DNA of 64,000 bases from Parabacteroides sp. PFB2-10. GTDB taxonomy: Bacteria; Bacteroidota; Bacteroidia; Bacteroidales; Tannerellaceae. Numbering within the stretch: position 1 is the first letter of the stretch; each line of letters opens with the position of its first letter. Below the pieces are notes generated by a model. That model was not told where the DNA came from and ran no database searches. It was given only the letters and a program-made list of their open reading frames with translations. Below are positions 9,715 to 16,942 of the stretch, one piece after another. Location of the stretch: contig NZ_JARXWI010000006.1 in the NCBI RefSeq assembly GCF_029893085.1, positions 62,001 to 126,000 of the forward strand, written 5' to 3'. The position numbers and the translations under genes are program-made.

Positions 9715-9972
9715 ATGACCAACTTCGAAGAATACCTCCAACACCCCGACCCAGAAAAGCGAGAAAGAGCCGCTAACTGGCGAATGGCAATTGGTCTGCA
9801 AGCAGTCGATGGCTTGAAGACCTCGAACTACTTGGTTGAAATTGCTCGAAGACAGATAGAAGGGGAGATAACAATGGATGAAGTGCAAGAGTTAATTTCA
9901 GCGCATTATCAGGCAAAAAAGAAGCAGAAGAGTGATGCGGATAAGGCAGTGGAAACAGAAAAAAGGCTATAA
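9715..9972 (+). CDS. VbhA-like antitoxin family protein, copy 1
   Basis: This 85-aa helical protein resembles VbhA antitoxins, which block Fic enzymes: NWRMAIGLQAVDGLKTS at residues 22-38, then RRQIEGEITMDEVQELI near residues 46-62. In VbhA the inhibitory helix carries [S/T]xxxE[G/N]. Here the aligned segment is LQAVDG, with Leu in place of Ser/Thr and Asp in place of Glu, so classic inhibition may be weakened. It starts 13 bp after the DUF4365-type gene and is separated from fic copy 1 by that gene. From codon 3 onward its DNA is identical to the gene at 23216-23473. It could be a Fic regulator or a small defence-operon protein of other function. Confidence 0.65.
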   Translation: MTNFEEYLQHPDPEKRERAANWRMAIGLQAVDGLKTSNYLVEIARRQIEGEITMDEVQELISAHYQAKKKQKSDADKAVETEKRL

Positions 9973-10086
9973 AACGGGATTTTCACTCTCCCGTAATTTC
10001 GCCAAAGCGTTGCAAACACCAGTACTTCAGCATGTTAATACTTCTCTAATTTGGTAAAATGAAGAAAAACAGTACATTTGTACCGT
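9723..10086 (+). repeat. 364-bp perfect direct repeat, left copy
   Basis: Bases 9723-10086 match 23224-23587 with no difference that I can find by line-by-line reading. The repeat spans nearly all of the VbhA-like gene, its 3' flank and a consensus promoter, and perfect identity stops 6 bp after the -7 box. A diverged match continues to about 10200. It marks the shared 3' boundary of the two RM modules and could serve homologous recombination. Confidence 0.93.
10050..10080 (+). promoter_or_regulatory. Consensus Bacteroidota promoter inside the left repeat
   Basis: TTTG at 10050-10053, 19 bases, then TACATTTG at 10073-10080: an exact TTTG-N19-TAnnTTTG match. It points rightward, away from the module, with initiation expected near 10087, which is where the two repeat copies start to diverge. 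The identical promoter occurs at 23551-23581. Confidence 0.7.
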
Positions 10087-10490
10087 GCGAAATGATAAAC
10101 GATTGGTTCTCAATACATTCTATATACTTGTTTTTCGAGCTTTGTACCGTTAAAAATGCTATTTAGTTGATAATATGACAACTACATATCCTGTATCGGG
10201 AAATAATACAGTATAGCTTCCCGCCAACAAATGTCAGGATTGTTTAGCAGAGATGTTTAAGCGACAAATAGTATGAATAGTACTCAAAAAGAAGAGTTAA
10301 GATAAATTCCAATTGTCGTATATTTTGCGACAACTGAAATTTATCGTATAAAAACTACTATATTTGTAGATATTCCGAGTATATAAATATGGCATATAAG
10401 ATCGAAAGTAAAAAAGCAAACTTGTTGTTGCAATAGCCTCTAATCCATACCTATCTATTCACTAACGAATACAAATAAAAATCTATTTTT
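10087..10490. other. Gene-free spacer downstream of the left repeat
   Basis: No convincing gene is visible. The first 110 bases still resemble 23588-23700. TTTGTACCGT occurs twice (10077-10086 and about 10141-10150). A short hairpin TTGTCG/CGACAA lies at 10313-10333. A -7-like box TATATTTG at 10359-10366 could drive the next gene at 10491. The long distance from the consensus promoter to any start codon leaves room for a non-coding transcript, which is not shown. Confidence 0.5.
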
Positions 10491-11374
10491 ATGAAAGACA
10501 AAAAGACAATATCAGTCAAATTTCCAACCATGCTTTATGACTTTTATATGGGTCAGCTAAAACTCTTTGGTTATTCAAATAAATCCGAGATAATAACCTA
10601 CCTCATTGATGGATTGTGGAAAAGGCAAAATGGGAAAAAGAATTCGGATGTGGTAAATAGGATTCTTGATTTTGCAAGTGCAGATCGCCCTACTGTATTT
10701 TCACATGTACCTCACTCATTACTAGCCATTTTATTAAGAGGTCTTATTGTTACAAATTTAACAAAATAGAGGGATTCAGAAGCCAAGACAATCTCATTAA
10801 TGCATTATTAGAAGCATTTCTTTCAGCTAAAACTTCAGACAAAAAGTTACTCAGAAAAGAAATCCATCGAGAGTATCTAAAATTGGATATTTCAAAAACA
10901 CGAATGAACACTTATGTAAGTAAAGAGCAGTATGAGATGCTCCAAAAAACTGGAATGAGATGTAAAATGAATGTACCTAATCTAATCCATCTAACTATAA
11001 ACCTAATATTAAAAAATGAAAACTCAAATCCGGATGAGCGTGTTCTACCCCCAAAAGTCCAGGAATTAATAACCTCATTTTTAATATTGGAAGGAAGTAC
11101 ACTTTCTGAATTTGAAAGAGATACTCAAATCGTCGTTTATTTCAAAGACGATATGTTGAAAGCTGCAATTGTGTGGATGATTATCAAGTATGAAATACCT
11201 GGTTGGAATGAATTTTTACGTCGTATTGTTCTTTTCCTTTTAAAATCCCCTAATCTCATTGATTTACGCGAAGCAGCAGAGTTCGAAAATGAGTCAAATA
11301 TATTCTCCACAAAGGAAGAAGACGAGTATTTGAACTTAGCAAGAAAGGATTTTTATTTTGCATTGTATAAATAG
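10491..11374 (+). pseudogene. Frameshifted gene of unknown function (two ribbon-helix-helix-like segments)
   Basis: Two reading frames join across this interval. Frame 3 runs 10491-10769 (92 aa) and frame 2 is open from before 10700 through 11374, without an ATG near its apparent TTG start at 10883. Frame 2 upstream of 10883 gives plausible protein sequence (FRSQDNLINALLEAFLSAK), so one original protein of about 290 aa was probably split by an indel near 10735-10760. The N-terminal part (ISVKFPTMLYDFYMGQLKLF) and the later part (NTYVSKEQYEMLQKTGM) each look like the strand-plus-helix start of ribbon-helix-helix proteins, so DNA binding is possible. No family is recognised. Alternatives are two separate small genes or a programmed frameshift. 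Confidence 0.5.
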
Positions 11375-11465
11375 TCTTGCAATCTAGGGAGATTACAAGA
11401 CAAATAACGTCACCAAATTACTACACTATGGGAAATTATAAGGGTCAAAATCCATAGAAAACAAC

Positions 11466-11556
11466 AAGTGAACCTCAACATGAACCTCAAGACCCTCAAA
11501 AAACAATAGAATATCGTCTTTGTAGGTAGCGGATACAGTAGGCATTGGAAAATAAA
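11466..11556 (+). pseudogene. Remnant of a third fic gene (3' tail with internal deletion)
   Basis: The stretch reads AAGTGAACCTCAACATGAAC, then CTCAAGACCCTC and AAACAATAGAA, then jumps to ATCGTCTTTGTAGGTAGC, ggatacagtaggcattgg and aaaataaa. This matches the EPQ linker and the last codons (VFVGSGYSGHW-IK) of the Fic genes at 6961 and 21483, with the winged-helix part missing. It has no start and cannot encode a working protein. Its place upstream of the type I genes implies that another Fic-bearing module once stood here. Confidence 0.75.
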
Positions 11557-11627
11557 GGAAAGGAAGCATGATGAATGCGAGGCGGATAATTTGAAGCAAA
11601 ATAAGTAACATTCTGAAAACGAGTGGT

Positions 11628-11663
11628 AATAAAGCAGGGATATTTATCCTTGCTTTATTTTTA
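11628..11663 (+). terminator. Rho-independent terminator before the type I RM operon
   Basis: AATAAAGCAGGGATA (11628-11642) pairs with TATCCTTGCTTTATT (11645-11659), one G-T pair, loop TT, followed by Ts. It insulates the type I operon from upstream transcription. The stem is nearly symmetric, so it could work in both directions. Confidence 0.7.
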
Positions 11664-11678
11664 TAGCAGATTTTTAGC

Positions 11679-11686
11679 TATATTTG
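11679..11686 (+). promoter_or_regulatory. Probable -7 box for the XRE-hsdM operon
   Basis: TATATTTG fits TAnnTTTG and lies 38 bp before the regulator start at 11724. A TTTA at 11654-11657, 21 bases upstream, is a poor -33 match. Confidence 0.5.
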
Positions 11687-11723
11687 TGCGTGCGTTTTGT
11701 ATGTTTCATAGAAAAACAATCCA

Positions 11724-11930
11724 ATGGAATTGAACAGAATAAAAGAAGTCCTTGATGAAAAAGGAATTAAGCAGACATGGCTGGCAGAAAAGCTTGGCAA
11801 AAGTTTCAGCTCTATAAATGCGTATGCTTGTAATCGGCAGCAACCGAGTTTGGAAATGTTGCACCAGATTGCGGAATTACTACAGGTGAGTGTGAAGGAT
11901 TTAATTGTAGATAATAAAAAGGAAAAGTAA
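11724..11930 (+). CDS. XRE-family helix-turn-helix regulator
   Basis: This 68-aa protein is a single Cro/C1-type HTH domain: RIKEVLDEKGIKQTWLAEKL, then GKSFSSINAYACNRQQPSLE and MLHQIAELLQVSVKDLI. Such small proteins typically act as controller proteins that time expression of RM genes. It ends 3 bp before hsdM, so the two are co-transcribed, and it may bind near the TATATTTG box at 11679 to control its own operon. Length and domain are complete. DNA binding is secure from the family; its role as the RM controller is inferred from position. Confidence 0.85.
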   Translation: MELNRIKEVLDEKGIKQTWLAEKLGKSFSSINAYACNRQQPSLEMLHQIAELLQVSVKDLIVDNKKEK

Positions 11931-11933
11931 AAT

Positions 11934-13439
11934 ATGGCTAAGAAAAATACGGCAGAGATAGGCTTTGAGAAAGAAATTTGGAAAGCTGCAGATTTGTTAA
12001 GAGGTAATCTCGATGCTTCTGAATACAAGTCAGTTGTATTAGGATTAATTTTCTTAAAGTACATCTCGGATTGTTTTGAAGCAAGATACCAAGTTTTGAT
12101 AGAGGAGGGAGATGGTTTTGAAGAAGACAAGGATGAATACACCTCAGAAAACATATTTTTTGTTCCTACAGAAGCTCGTTGGAATGTAATAGCAGAAGCT
12201 GCTCATACCGCAGAGATTGGAACAACGATCGACAATGCAATGCGTATGATAGAGAAAGAGAACCTTCGATTGAAAGGGATTCTACCCAAGAATTTTGCAC
12301 GTCCGGAATTAGATAAAAGACGACTTGGTAATGTTGTTGACCTGTTTACTAACATCCAAATGAAGGAACACGGCGATAACAAAGATATTCTTGGACGAAC
12401 TTATGAATACTGTCTCTCCAGATTTGCGGAAGCGGAAGGTAAATTAGCCGGAGAGTTTTATACACCAGCATGTATCGTTAAAACATTGGTAGAAGTTTTG
12501 AAACCTTATAGTGGTCGAGTTTATGACCCTGCTTGTGGCTCTGGAGGAATGTTTGTTCAGTCTGCTAAGTTCATTGAAAAGCATAAACGAAATATTAATG
12601 ACATTTCAGTCTTTGGTCAAGATAGCAACCCTACTACATGGAAAATGGCTCACATGAATTTGGCTATTCATGGGATAGAAGCCGATTTAGGGAAGTTCTA
12701 TGCAGATACTTTCTTTGACGACCAACATCCAACGTTAAAAGCTGACTTTGTTATGGCTAATCCTCCTTTCAATCTCAGTGATTGGGGAGCAGACAAATTG
12801 CAAGAGGATGTACGTTGGAAGTTTGGAACTCCTCCTGCCGGCAATGCCAACTTTGCATGGTTGCAACATATGATTCATCATCTGTCTCCAAATGGAAAAA
12901 TTGGGATGGTTTTAGCAAATGGCTCTTTGTCCTCTCAAACAGGTGGTGAAGGGTCTATTCGAGAGAATATCATTAAAGCTGATTTGATAGAGGGAATAGT
13001 AGCTCTTCCGGCTCAACTGTTTTACACAACGGGGATTCCGGTTTCTTTATGGTTCTTAAATCGAAATAAGAAACAGAAAGGTAAGGTTTTATTTGTTGAT
13101 GCTCGCAATATGGGGACAATGGTTACCCGTAAACTCCGAGAACTTACAGACGATGACATCTTAAAAATAGCTAATACGTTTGAGGCTTTCGAAGGTAGCA
13201 CATTAGAAAACGAAAAAGGTTATTGCGCTGTAGTTTCTTTAGAAGATATAGCTAAGCAAGATTATATACTGACACCCGGTCGTTACGTGGGAATAGCAGA
13301 AATTGAAGATGACGGAGAACCGTTTGATGAAAAAATGACACGCCTAACCGGCGAGTTATCTGATCTCTTCGCACAATCACATGAATTAGAAGACGAAATT
13401 CGCAAACAGCTGAAGAGTATTGGATTTACGATAAAATAG
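11934..13439 (+). CDS. hsdM: Type I restriction enzyme M subunit (DNA adenine methyltransferase)
   Basis: HsdM methylates adenine within the bipartite sequence chosen by HsdS and is needed for both modification and restriction complexes. The N-terminal helical HsdM_N region (EKEIWKAADLLRGNLDASEY) is followed by GEFYTPACIVKTLVE, the AdoMet motif VYDPACGSGGMF near residues 197-208 and the catalytic NPPF (MANPPFNLSDWG) near residue 276. At 501 aa it is the usual length. It is followed by a tyrosine recombinase gene rather than directly by hsdS, a layout seen in shuffling type I loci. The gene appears intact. Confidence 0.96.
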   Translation: MAKKNTAEIGFEKEIWKAADLLRGNLDASEYKSVVLGLIFLKYISDCFEARYQVLIEEGDGFEEDKDEYTSENIFFVPTEARWNVIAEAAHTAEIGTTIDNAMRMIEKENLRLKGILPKNFARPELDKRRLGNVVDLFTNIQMKEHGDNKDILGRTYEYCLSRFAEAEGKLAGEFYTPACIVKTLVEVLKPYSGRVYDPACGSGGMFVQSAKFIEKHKRNINDISVFGQDSNPTTWKMAHMNLAIHGIEADLGKFYADTFFDDQHPTLKADFVMANPPFNLSDWGADKLQEDVRWKFGTPPAGNANFAWLQHMIHHLSPNGKIGMVLANGSLSSQTGGEGSIRENIIKADLIEGIVALPAQLFYTTGIPVSLWFLNRNKKQKGKVLFVDARNMGTMVTRKLRELTDDDILKIANTFEAFEGSTLENEKGYCAVVSLEDIAKQDYILTPGRYVGIAEIEDDGEPFDEKMTRLTGELSDLFAQSHELEDEIRKQLKSIGFTIK

Positions 13440-13485
13440 CATTCATGTTCTCTTCAGTTTAATAATCACTTATAATTGAAGAAAT

Positions 13486-14478
13486 ATGAAAGAAAAATTA
13501 ATTAAAGAGATTGAAAATTCTATGTCGGGAGCTTTAACACTGGAACAAACAGCGCAACTCAGCACTTCGTTGCTTCAAATACTTAGTAAGTATGAAGTGG
13601 TTGAGGATAAGGAAAGTGTGCATGAAGATTCTGCATCAAATACCCGGTTATTGGAAGTTTTCTTATCAGCAAAACAAGTCGAAGGTTGCTCAATTAAAAC
13701 AATCAAGTATTATGAATCAACGATTCGCCATTTGTATAAAGGTTTACCTAAGAATGTAGCGGATTACACTACTGAGGATATTCGAGCGTACTTGGCTGTT
13801 TTTCAGAGTAAACGTAAATCAAGTAAAGTCACAATAGATAATATCAGGCGGATATTTTCCTCCTTTTTTTCTTGGTTGGAAGAAGAGGATTATATTCTAA
13901 AAAGTCCTGTAAGGCGGATCCACAAGGTAAAGACAGGTACACAAATAAAAGAGGTACTGAGTGATGAAGCGTTGGAGATGCTTCGGGATAATTGTGAAAA
14001 TATACGGGATTTAGCAATAATAGACCTTCTTGCGTCAACTGGTATTCGTGTGGGTGAACTGGTAAAACTCAATCGGAACGATATTAACTTTCAAGAACGA
14101 GAGTGTATTGTTTTTGGAAAAGGGAACAAAGAACGCATGGTTTATTTCAATGCACGAACAAAGATTCACTTACAGCAATACCTAAAATCTCGCAAAGATA
14201 AAAACCCTGCTTTGTTCGTCTCGTTGGCTAAACCTCATAAACGACTGGAAATATCCGGCGTAGAGATTCGTCTTCGGAAGGTTGGACAAAAATTGAAAAT
14301 AAACCGGGTACATCCTCATAAGTTCCGACGAACACTGGCAACTATGGCCATTGATAAAGGTATGCCTGTTGAACAAGTACAACAATTATTGGGTCATGTT
14401 AAGATTGATACGACCATGCACTATGCAATGGTCAATCAGACAAACGTGAAACTCTCTCACCGAAAATTTATTAACTGA
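13486..14478 (+). CDS. Tyrosine recombinase, probable hsdS shufflase
   Basis: This 330-aa protein is a tyrosine site-specific recombinase. The N-terminal core-binding domain (SAM-like; KTIKYYESTIRHLYKGL) covers about residues 60-150. Catalytic positions are visible: R in TGIRVGELVKL near residue 188, HKFRRTLAT near residue 277, GH in LLGHVKIDTT, and the nucleophile Y in MHYAMV near residue 313. It sits between hsdM and the hsdS half-genes, and 74 bp after its stop comes the first hsdS repeat (14552). Recombinases at this position in Bacteroidales are known to exchange hsdS target-recognition segments. It is therefore more likely a shufflase than the integrase of the island. The substrate sites are inferred from the shared hsdS repeats. 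Confidence 0.85.
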   Translation: MKEKLIKEIENSMSGALTLEQTAQLSTSLLQILSKYEVVEDKESVHEDSASNTRLLEVFLSAKQVEGCSIKTIKYYESTIRHLYKGLPKNVADYTTEDIRAYLAVFQSKRKSSKVTIDNIRRIFSSFFSWLEEEDYILKSPVRRIHKVKTGTQIKEVLSDEALEMLRDNCENIRDLAIIDLLASTGIRVGELVKLNRNDINFQERECIVFGKGNKERMVYFNARTKIHLQQYLKSRKDKNPALFVSLAKPHKRLEISGVEIRLRKVGQKLKINRVHPHKFRRTLATMAIDKGMPVEQVQQLLGHVKIDTTMHYAMVNQTNVKLSHRKFIN

Positions 14479-14491
14479 TAATTGATAATTT

Positions 14492-15202
14492 ATGTGGGTA
14501 TGTAATCTAACACATAATTGTAGGCCTCGTTTCTCCCCAAAGAGAGCGAATAATGATAATTTAGAGCAGCAAGCACAAAGTCTATACGATGAATTGTTTG
14601 CTAATGAAAGTGTTAGTAGTCTAACTAATTTGGGAGATGTGATAGAAACGACTTCGGGTGGAACACCTTCTCGTTCAAAGCCTTCTTTTTATGAAAATGG
14701 CACTATAAATTGGGTTAAGTCAAAAGAGCTTAATAGATCTTTTATAATTGACACTGAGGAATTTATTACGAATGAGGCTGTGACAAAGTCTGCTACGAAA
14801 ATACTACCAAAAAATTCTGTTTTGATTGCAATGTATGGAGCAACCGTTGGAGAATATGCAATCATTTCTAAACAAATGACGTGTAATCAAGCTGTTTGTG
14901 CTTTGTTGCCAAATAACAAGTATCCCTATCCTTATTTATTTATGTTCGCTAAGAATAAAAAAAAAGAATTAATTAACAATGCTATAGGCTCAGCTCAACA
15001 AAATATTAGCCAAATATTGGTGAAGCAACTTTTTATTTCAAGAAATGTTGAACTGATCAATAAATATGACTTAATTGTCCGTCCATTATTTGAAAAAATA
15101 TTAGAGTTACAGATAGAAAACGAAAAAATATCTCAGCTCCGCGACGTGCTTTTACCCAAATTGATGTCCGCCGAGTTAAAAATCAGTGATTTAAACAGCT
15201 AA
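14492..15202 (+). CDS. hsdS: HsdS fragment a: C-terminal half (second recognition domain only)
   Basis: HsdS-like sequence begins with NDNLEQQAQSLYDELF near residue 22, the central conserved helix of HsdS, followed by one target-recognition domain (TNLGDVIETTSGGTPS...) and the C-terminal helix ending LLPKLMSAELKISDLNS. The N-terminal recognition domain is absent, and the first 20 residues are junction sequence unrelated to HsdS. A short stretch there (CTCGTTTCTCCCCAAA near 14526) resembles the 3' end of the complete hsdS. Alone it would specify half a site; some half-HsdS proteins dimerise, so activity is not excluded. Joined at the shared repeat to fragment c (16387-16929), it would rebuild a complete HsdS. 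Confidence 0.85.
   Translation: MWVCNLTHNCRPRFSPKRANNDNLEQQAQSLYDELFANESVSSLTNLGDVIETTSGGTPSRSKPSFYENGTINWVKSKELNRSFIIDTEEFITNEAVTKSATKILPKNSVLIAMYGATVGEYAIISKQMTCNQAVCALLPNNKYPYPYLFMFAKNKKKELINNAIGSAQQNISQILVKQLFISRNVELINKYDLIVRPLFEKILELQIENEKISQLRDVLLPKLMSAELKISDLNS
14552..14574 (+). repeat. hsdS junction repeat, copy 1
   Basis: The 23 bases match 15744-15766 exactly and encode the start of the central HsdS helix (NDNLEQQA). The core AATGATAATT is common to all three junction copies, in the same orientation, and is a candidate crossover site. Confidence 0.8.
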
Positions 15203-15220
15203 ATTCTCATTTATGGAAGA
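15155..15220 (+). repeat. hsdS end/start repeat, copy 1
   Basis: The 66 bases match 16329-16394 with one mismatch. They cover the last codons of an hsdS gene, the 10-bp spacer and the first codons (MEE) of the next, so every gene-to-gene boundary in the array is interchangeable. Confidence 0.85.
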
Positions 15221-16376
15221 GTGGAAAAAATATAGATTGGGTGATGTTTGTACTATATCTTCAAGTAAAAGGATATTTGCGAGTGAATATCAGAGTATAG
15301 GCATTCCTTTCTATCGAGGGAAAGAAATAATCGAAAAACAAAGGGGGGCTAATATTTCCAATGAATTATATATATCGAAGTCAAGGTATAACGAAATCGA
15401 AAATAAGTTTGGAGTCCCTAAAAAAGGAGACATGTTGTTAACTTCTGTCGGTACATTAGGCATCCCATATATCGTTAAGGATGAAGTCTTTTATTTTAAA
15501 GATGGAAATCTTACTTGGTTTTATAGTTTCGATAGTATCAATAATGAATATCTTTATTATTGGTTTCTATCACCCATTGCTAAGCATCAGATTGACACAA
15601 AAGCTATCGGATCAACTCAAAAAGCATTGACTATAGAGGTCCTGAATAAGTTTGACATAACACTACCGCCGAGAGAATTGCAAAGTAAAATAGTTAATAT
15701 CCTCTCTTCCCTCGACAATAAAATCGCCCTCAATCGCCGGATAAATGATAATTTAGAGCAGCAAGCGCAGGCTTTATACAAGTCTTGGTTCGTTGATTTT
15801 GAGCCGTTTAATGGAGGAAAATTCATTGATTCGGAGTTAGGGAGAATACCGGAAGGGTGGAGAGTAGGCAGTTTGGAGGATTTAATTATCGTAAAATATG
15901 GGAAAGATCATAAGAGGTTAAGAGATGGGGATATTCCTGTGTATGGTTCTGGAGGCATTATGAGGTATGTTGATGATTATCTGTATTCTGGAGAATCAGT
16001 TTTAATTCCTAGGAAAGGTTCTTTAAACAATGTTTTTTATATAAATGACAAGTTTTGGAGTGTTGATACAATGTTTTATACACAGATGAGACAAGAAAAT
16101 ATTGCAAAATTTGTTTATTTCTTTGTCTTAAGTCAAAATTTGAGTTCTATGAATGCAGGATCAGCGGTGCCAAGTATGACTGTTGATATTCTTAATGGCT
16201 TAAAATGTGTAATAGTACCATTAAATATCATGGCTCAATTTAACACTCTACAAACTCCTATTTTTGATGAGATGAAAAAAAACATGATAGAAAACGGAAA
16301 ATTGTCTCAGTTCCGCGACTCGCTTCTCCCCAAATTGATGTCCGGCGAGTTAAAAATCAGTGATTTAAACAGCTAA
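15213..16376 (+). CDS. hsdS: Type I restriction specificity subunit HsdS (complete)
   Basis: HsdS recognises the two halves of the target and docks HsdM and HsdR. This is the only complete copy, 387 aa: recognition domain 1 (residues 1-155), the central helix LDNKIALNRRINDNLEQQAQ near residues 167-186, recognition domain 2 (residues 215-355), and a C-terminal helix ending LLPKLMSGELKISDLNS. It lies between the two half-genes, with starts and stops inside the 66-bp repeats and the 67-bp junction repeat in its middle. The recognition sequence is not readable. It should define the specificity of the locus in the present arrangement. Confidence 0.93.
   Translation: MEEWKKYRLGDVCTISSSKRIFASEYQSIGIPFYRGKEIIEKQRGANISNELYISKSRYNEIENKFGVPKKGDMLLTSVGTLGIPYIVKDEVFYFKDGNLTWFYSFDSINNEYLYYWFLSPIAKHQIDTKAIGSTQKALTIEVLNKFDITLPPRELQSKIVNILSSLDNKIALNRRINDNLEQQAQALYKSWFVDFEPFNGGKFIDSELGRIPEGWRVGSLEDLIIVKYGKDHKRLRDGDIPVYGSGGIMRYVDDYLYSGESVLIPRKGSLNNVFYINDKFWSVDTMFYTQMRQENIAKFVYFFVLSQNLSSMNAGSAVPSMTVDILNGLKCVIVPLNIMAQFNTLQTPIFDEMKKNMIENGKLSQFRDSLLPKLMSGELKISDLNS
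15687..15753 (+). repeat. hsdS junction repeat, copy 2
   Basis: The 67 bases are identical to 16861-16927 and encode IVNILSSLDNKIALNRRINDN. On the right, 15744-15766 overlaps the 23-bp match with copy 1. It is the internal domain junction of the complete hsdS. Confidence 0.9.
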
Positions 16377-16394
16377 ATTCTCATTTATGGAAGA
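16329..16394 (+). repeat. hsdS end/start repeat, copy 2
   Basis: Same 66-bp boundary sequence as 15155-15220 with one mismatch, in direct orientation. It joins the end of the complete hsdS to the start of fragment c. Confidence 0.85.
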
Positions 16395-16929
16395 ACTTAA
16401 AAAATATACATTGGCAGAATTAACAACGGATGGTAAAGGAGCATATGGCATTGGAGCTCCTGCCGTTGATTTCGACTCTCAGAAGTATACTTATCTACGT
16501 ATAACAGACATTAAAGATGATGGAGGCATTTATTACGTAGGACTTAAATCAGTTGAGGATAAGGATGCCTACAAATATCTTCTAAAAGAAAACGATATAG
16601 TTTTTGCCCGTACGGGTAATAGCACCGGAAGAACATATTTTTATGAAATTTCTGATGGAGAGCTTGTTTACGCTGGATTTCTCATTAAATTTAATTTAGA
16701 TCCAACGAAAGTGAATCCGCGCATATTAAAATATTATACTCATTCAAAAAAATATTATGATTGGGTTAAATCATTTGATACAGGTGGTACAAGGGGAAAT
16801 ATTAATGCTCAAACATATGCAAATATGCCAATTGAGCTTCCACACAGAGAATACCAAGATAAAATAGTTAATATCCTCTCTTCCCTCGACAATAAAATCG
16901 CCCTCAATCGCCGGATAAATGATAATTGA
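16387..16929 (+). CDS. hsdS: HsdS fragment c: N-terminal half (first recognition domain only)
   Basis: The 180-aa product holds one target-recognition domain (KKYTLAELTTDGKGAYGIGA...) and the first part of the central region, and stops at NRRINDN directly at the end of the 67-bp junction repeat, so the central helix and second recognition domain are missing. The start lies in the same boundary repeat as the complete hsdS. It reads in the same direction as hsdS, not inverted. It is the missing partner of fragment a: c followed by a across the junction would give a complete gene. It is either a stored recognition domain or a half-HsdS. Confidence 0.85.
   Translation: MEELKKYTLAELTTDGKGAYGIGAPAVDFDSQKYTYLRITDIKDDGGIYYVGLKSVEDKDAYKYLLKENDIVFARTGNSTGRTYFYEISDGELVYAGFLIKFNLDPTKVNPRILKYYTHSKKYYDWVKSFDTGGTRGNINAQTYANMPIELPHREYQDKIVNILSSLDNKIALNRRINDN
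16861..16927 (+). repeat. hsdS junction repeat, copy 3
   Basis: The 67 bases are identical to 15687-15753. On the right the sequence leaves hsdS (GATAATT then GATATTTG) and resembles the stretch just after the recombinase gene (ctGATAATTGATAATTTA, 14476-14493). This suggests that the array's outer ends were once joined or exchanged. Confidence 0.85.
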
Positions 16930-16942
16930 TATTTGAACTAGT

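Noticed and set aside
11678-12154. 158-codon open frame on the minus strand
   Set aside because: It runs antisense to the XRE regulator and hsdM and covers their promoter. The plus-strand genes have clear family motifs.
13486-14478. Reading the recombinase as the integrase of the defence island
   Set aside because: It sits inside the hsd operon between hsdM and hsdS segments, with no tRNA or attachment repeat next to it. A role in hsdS shuffling fits better.
14492-16929. Inversion-type phase variation of hsdS by inverted repeats
   Set aside because: All hsdS segments and their repeats read in the same direction. I found no reverse-complement copy of the junction or boundary repeats in the locus.
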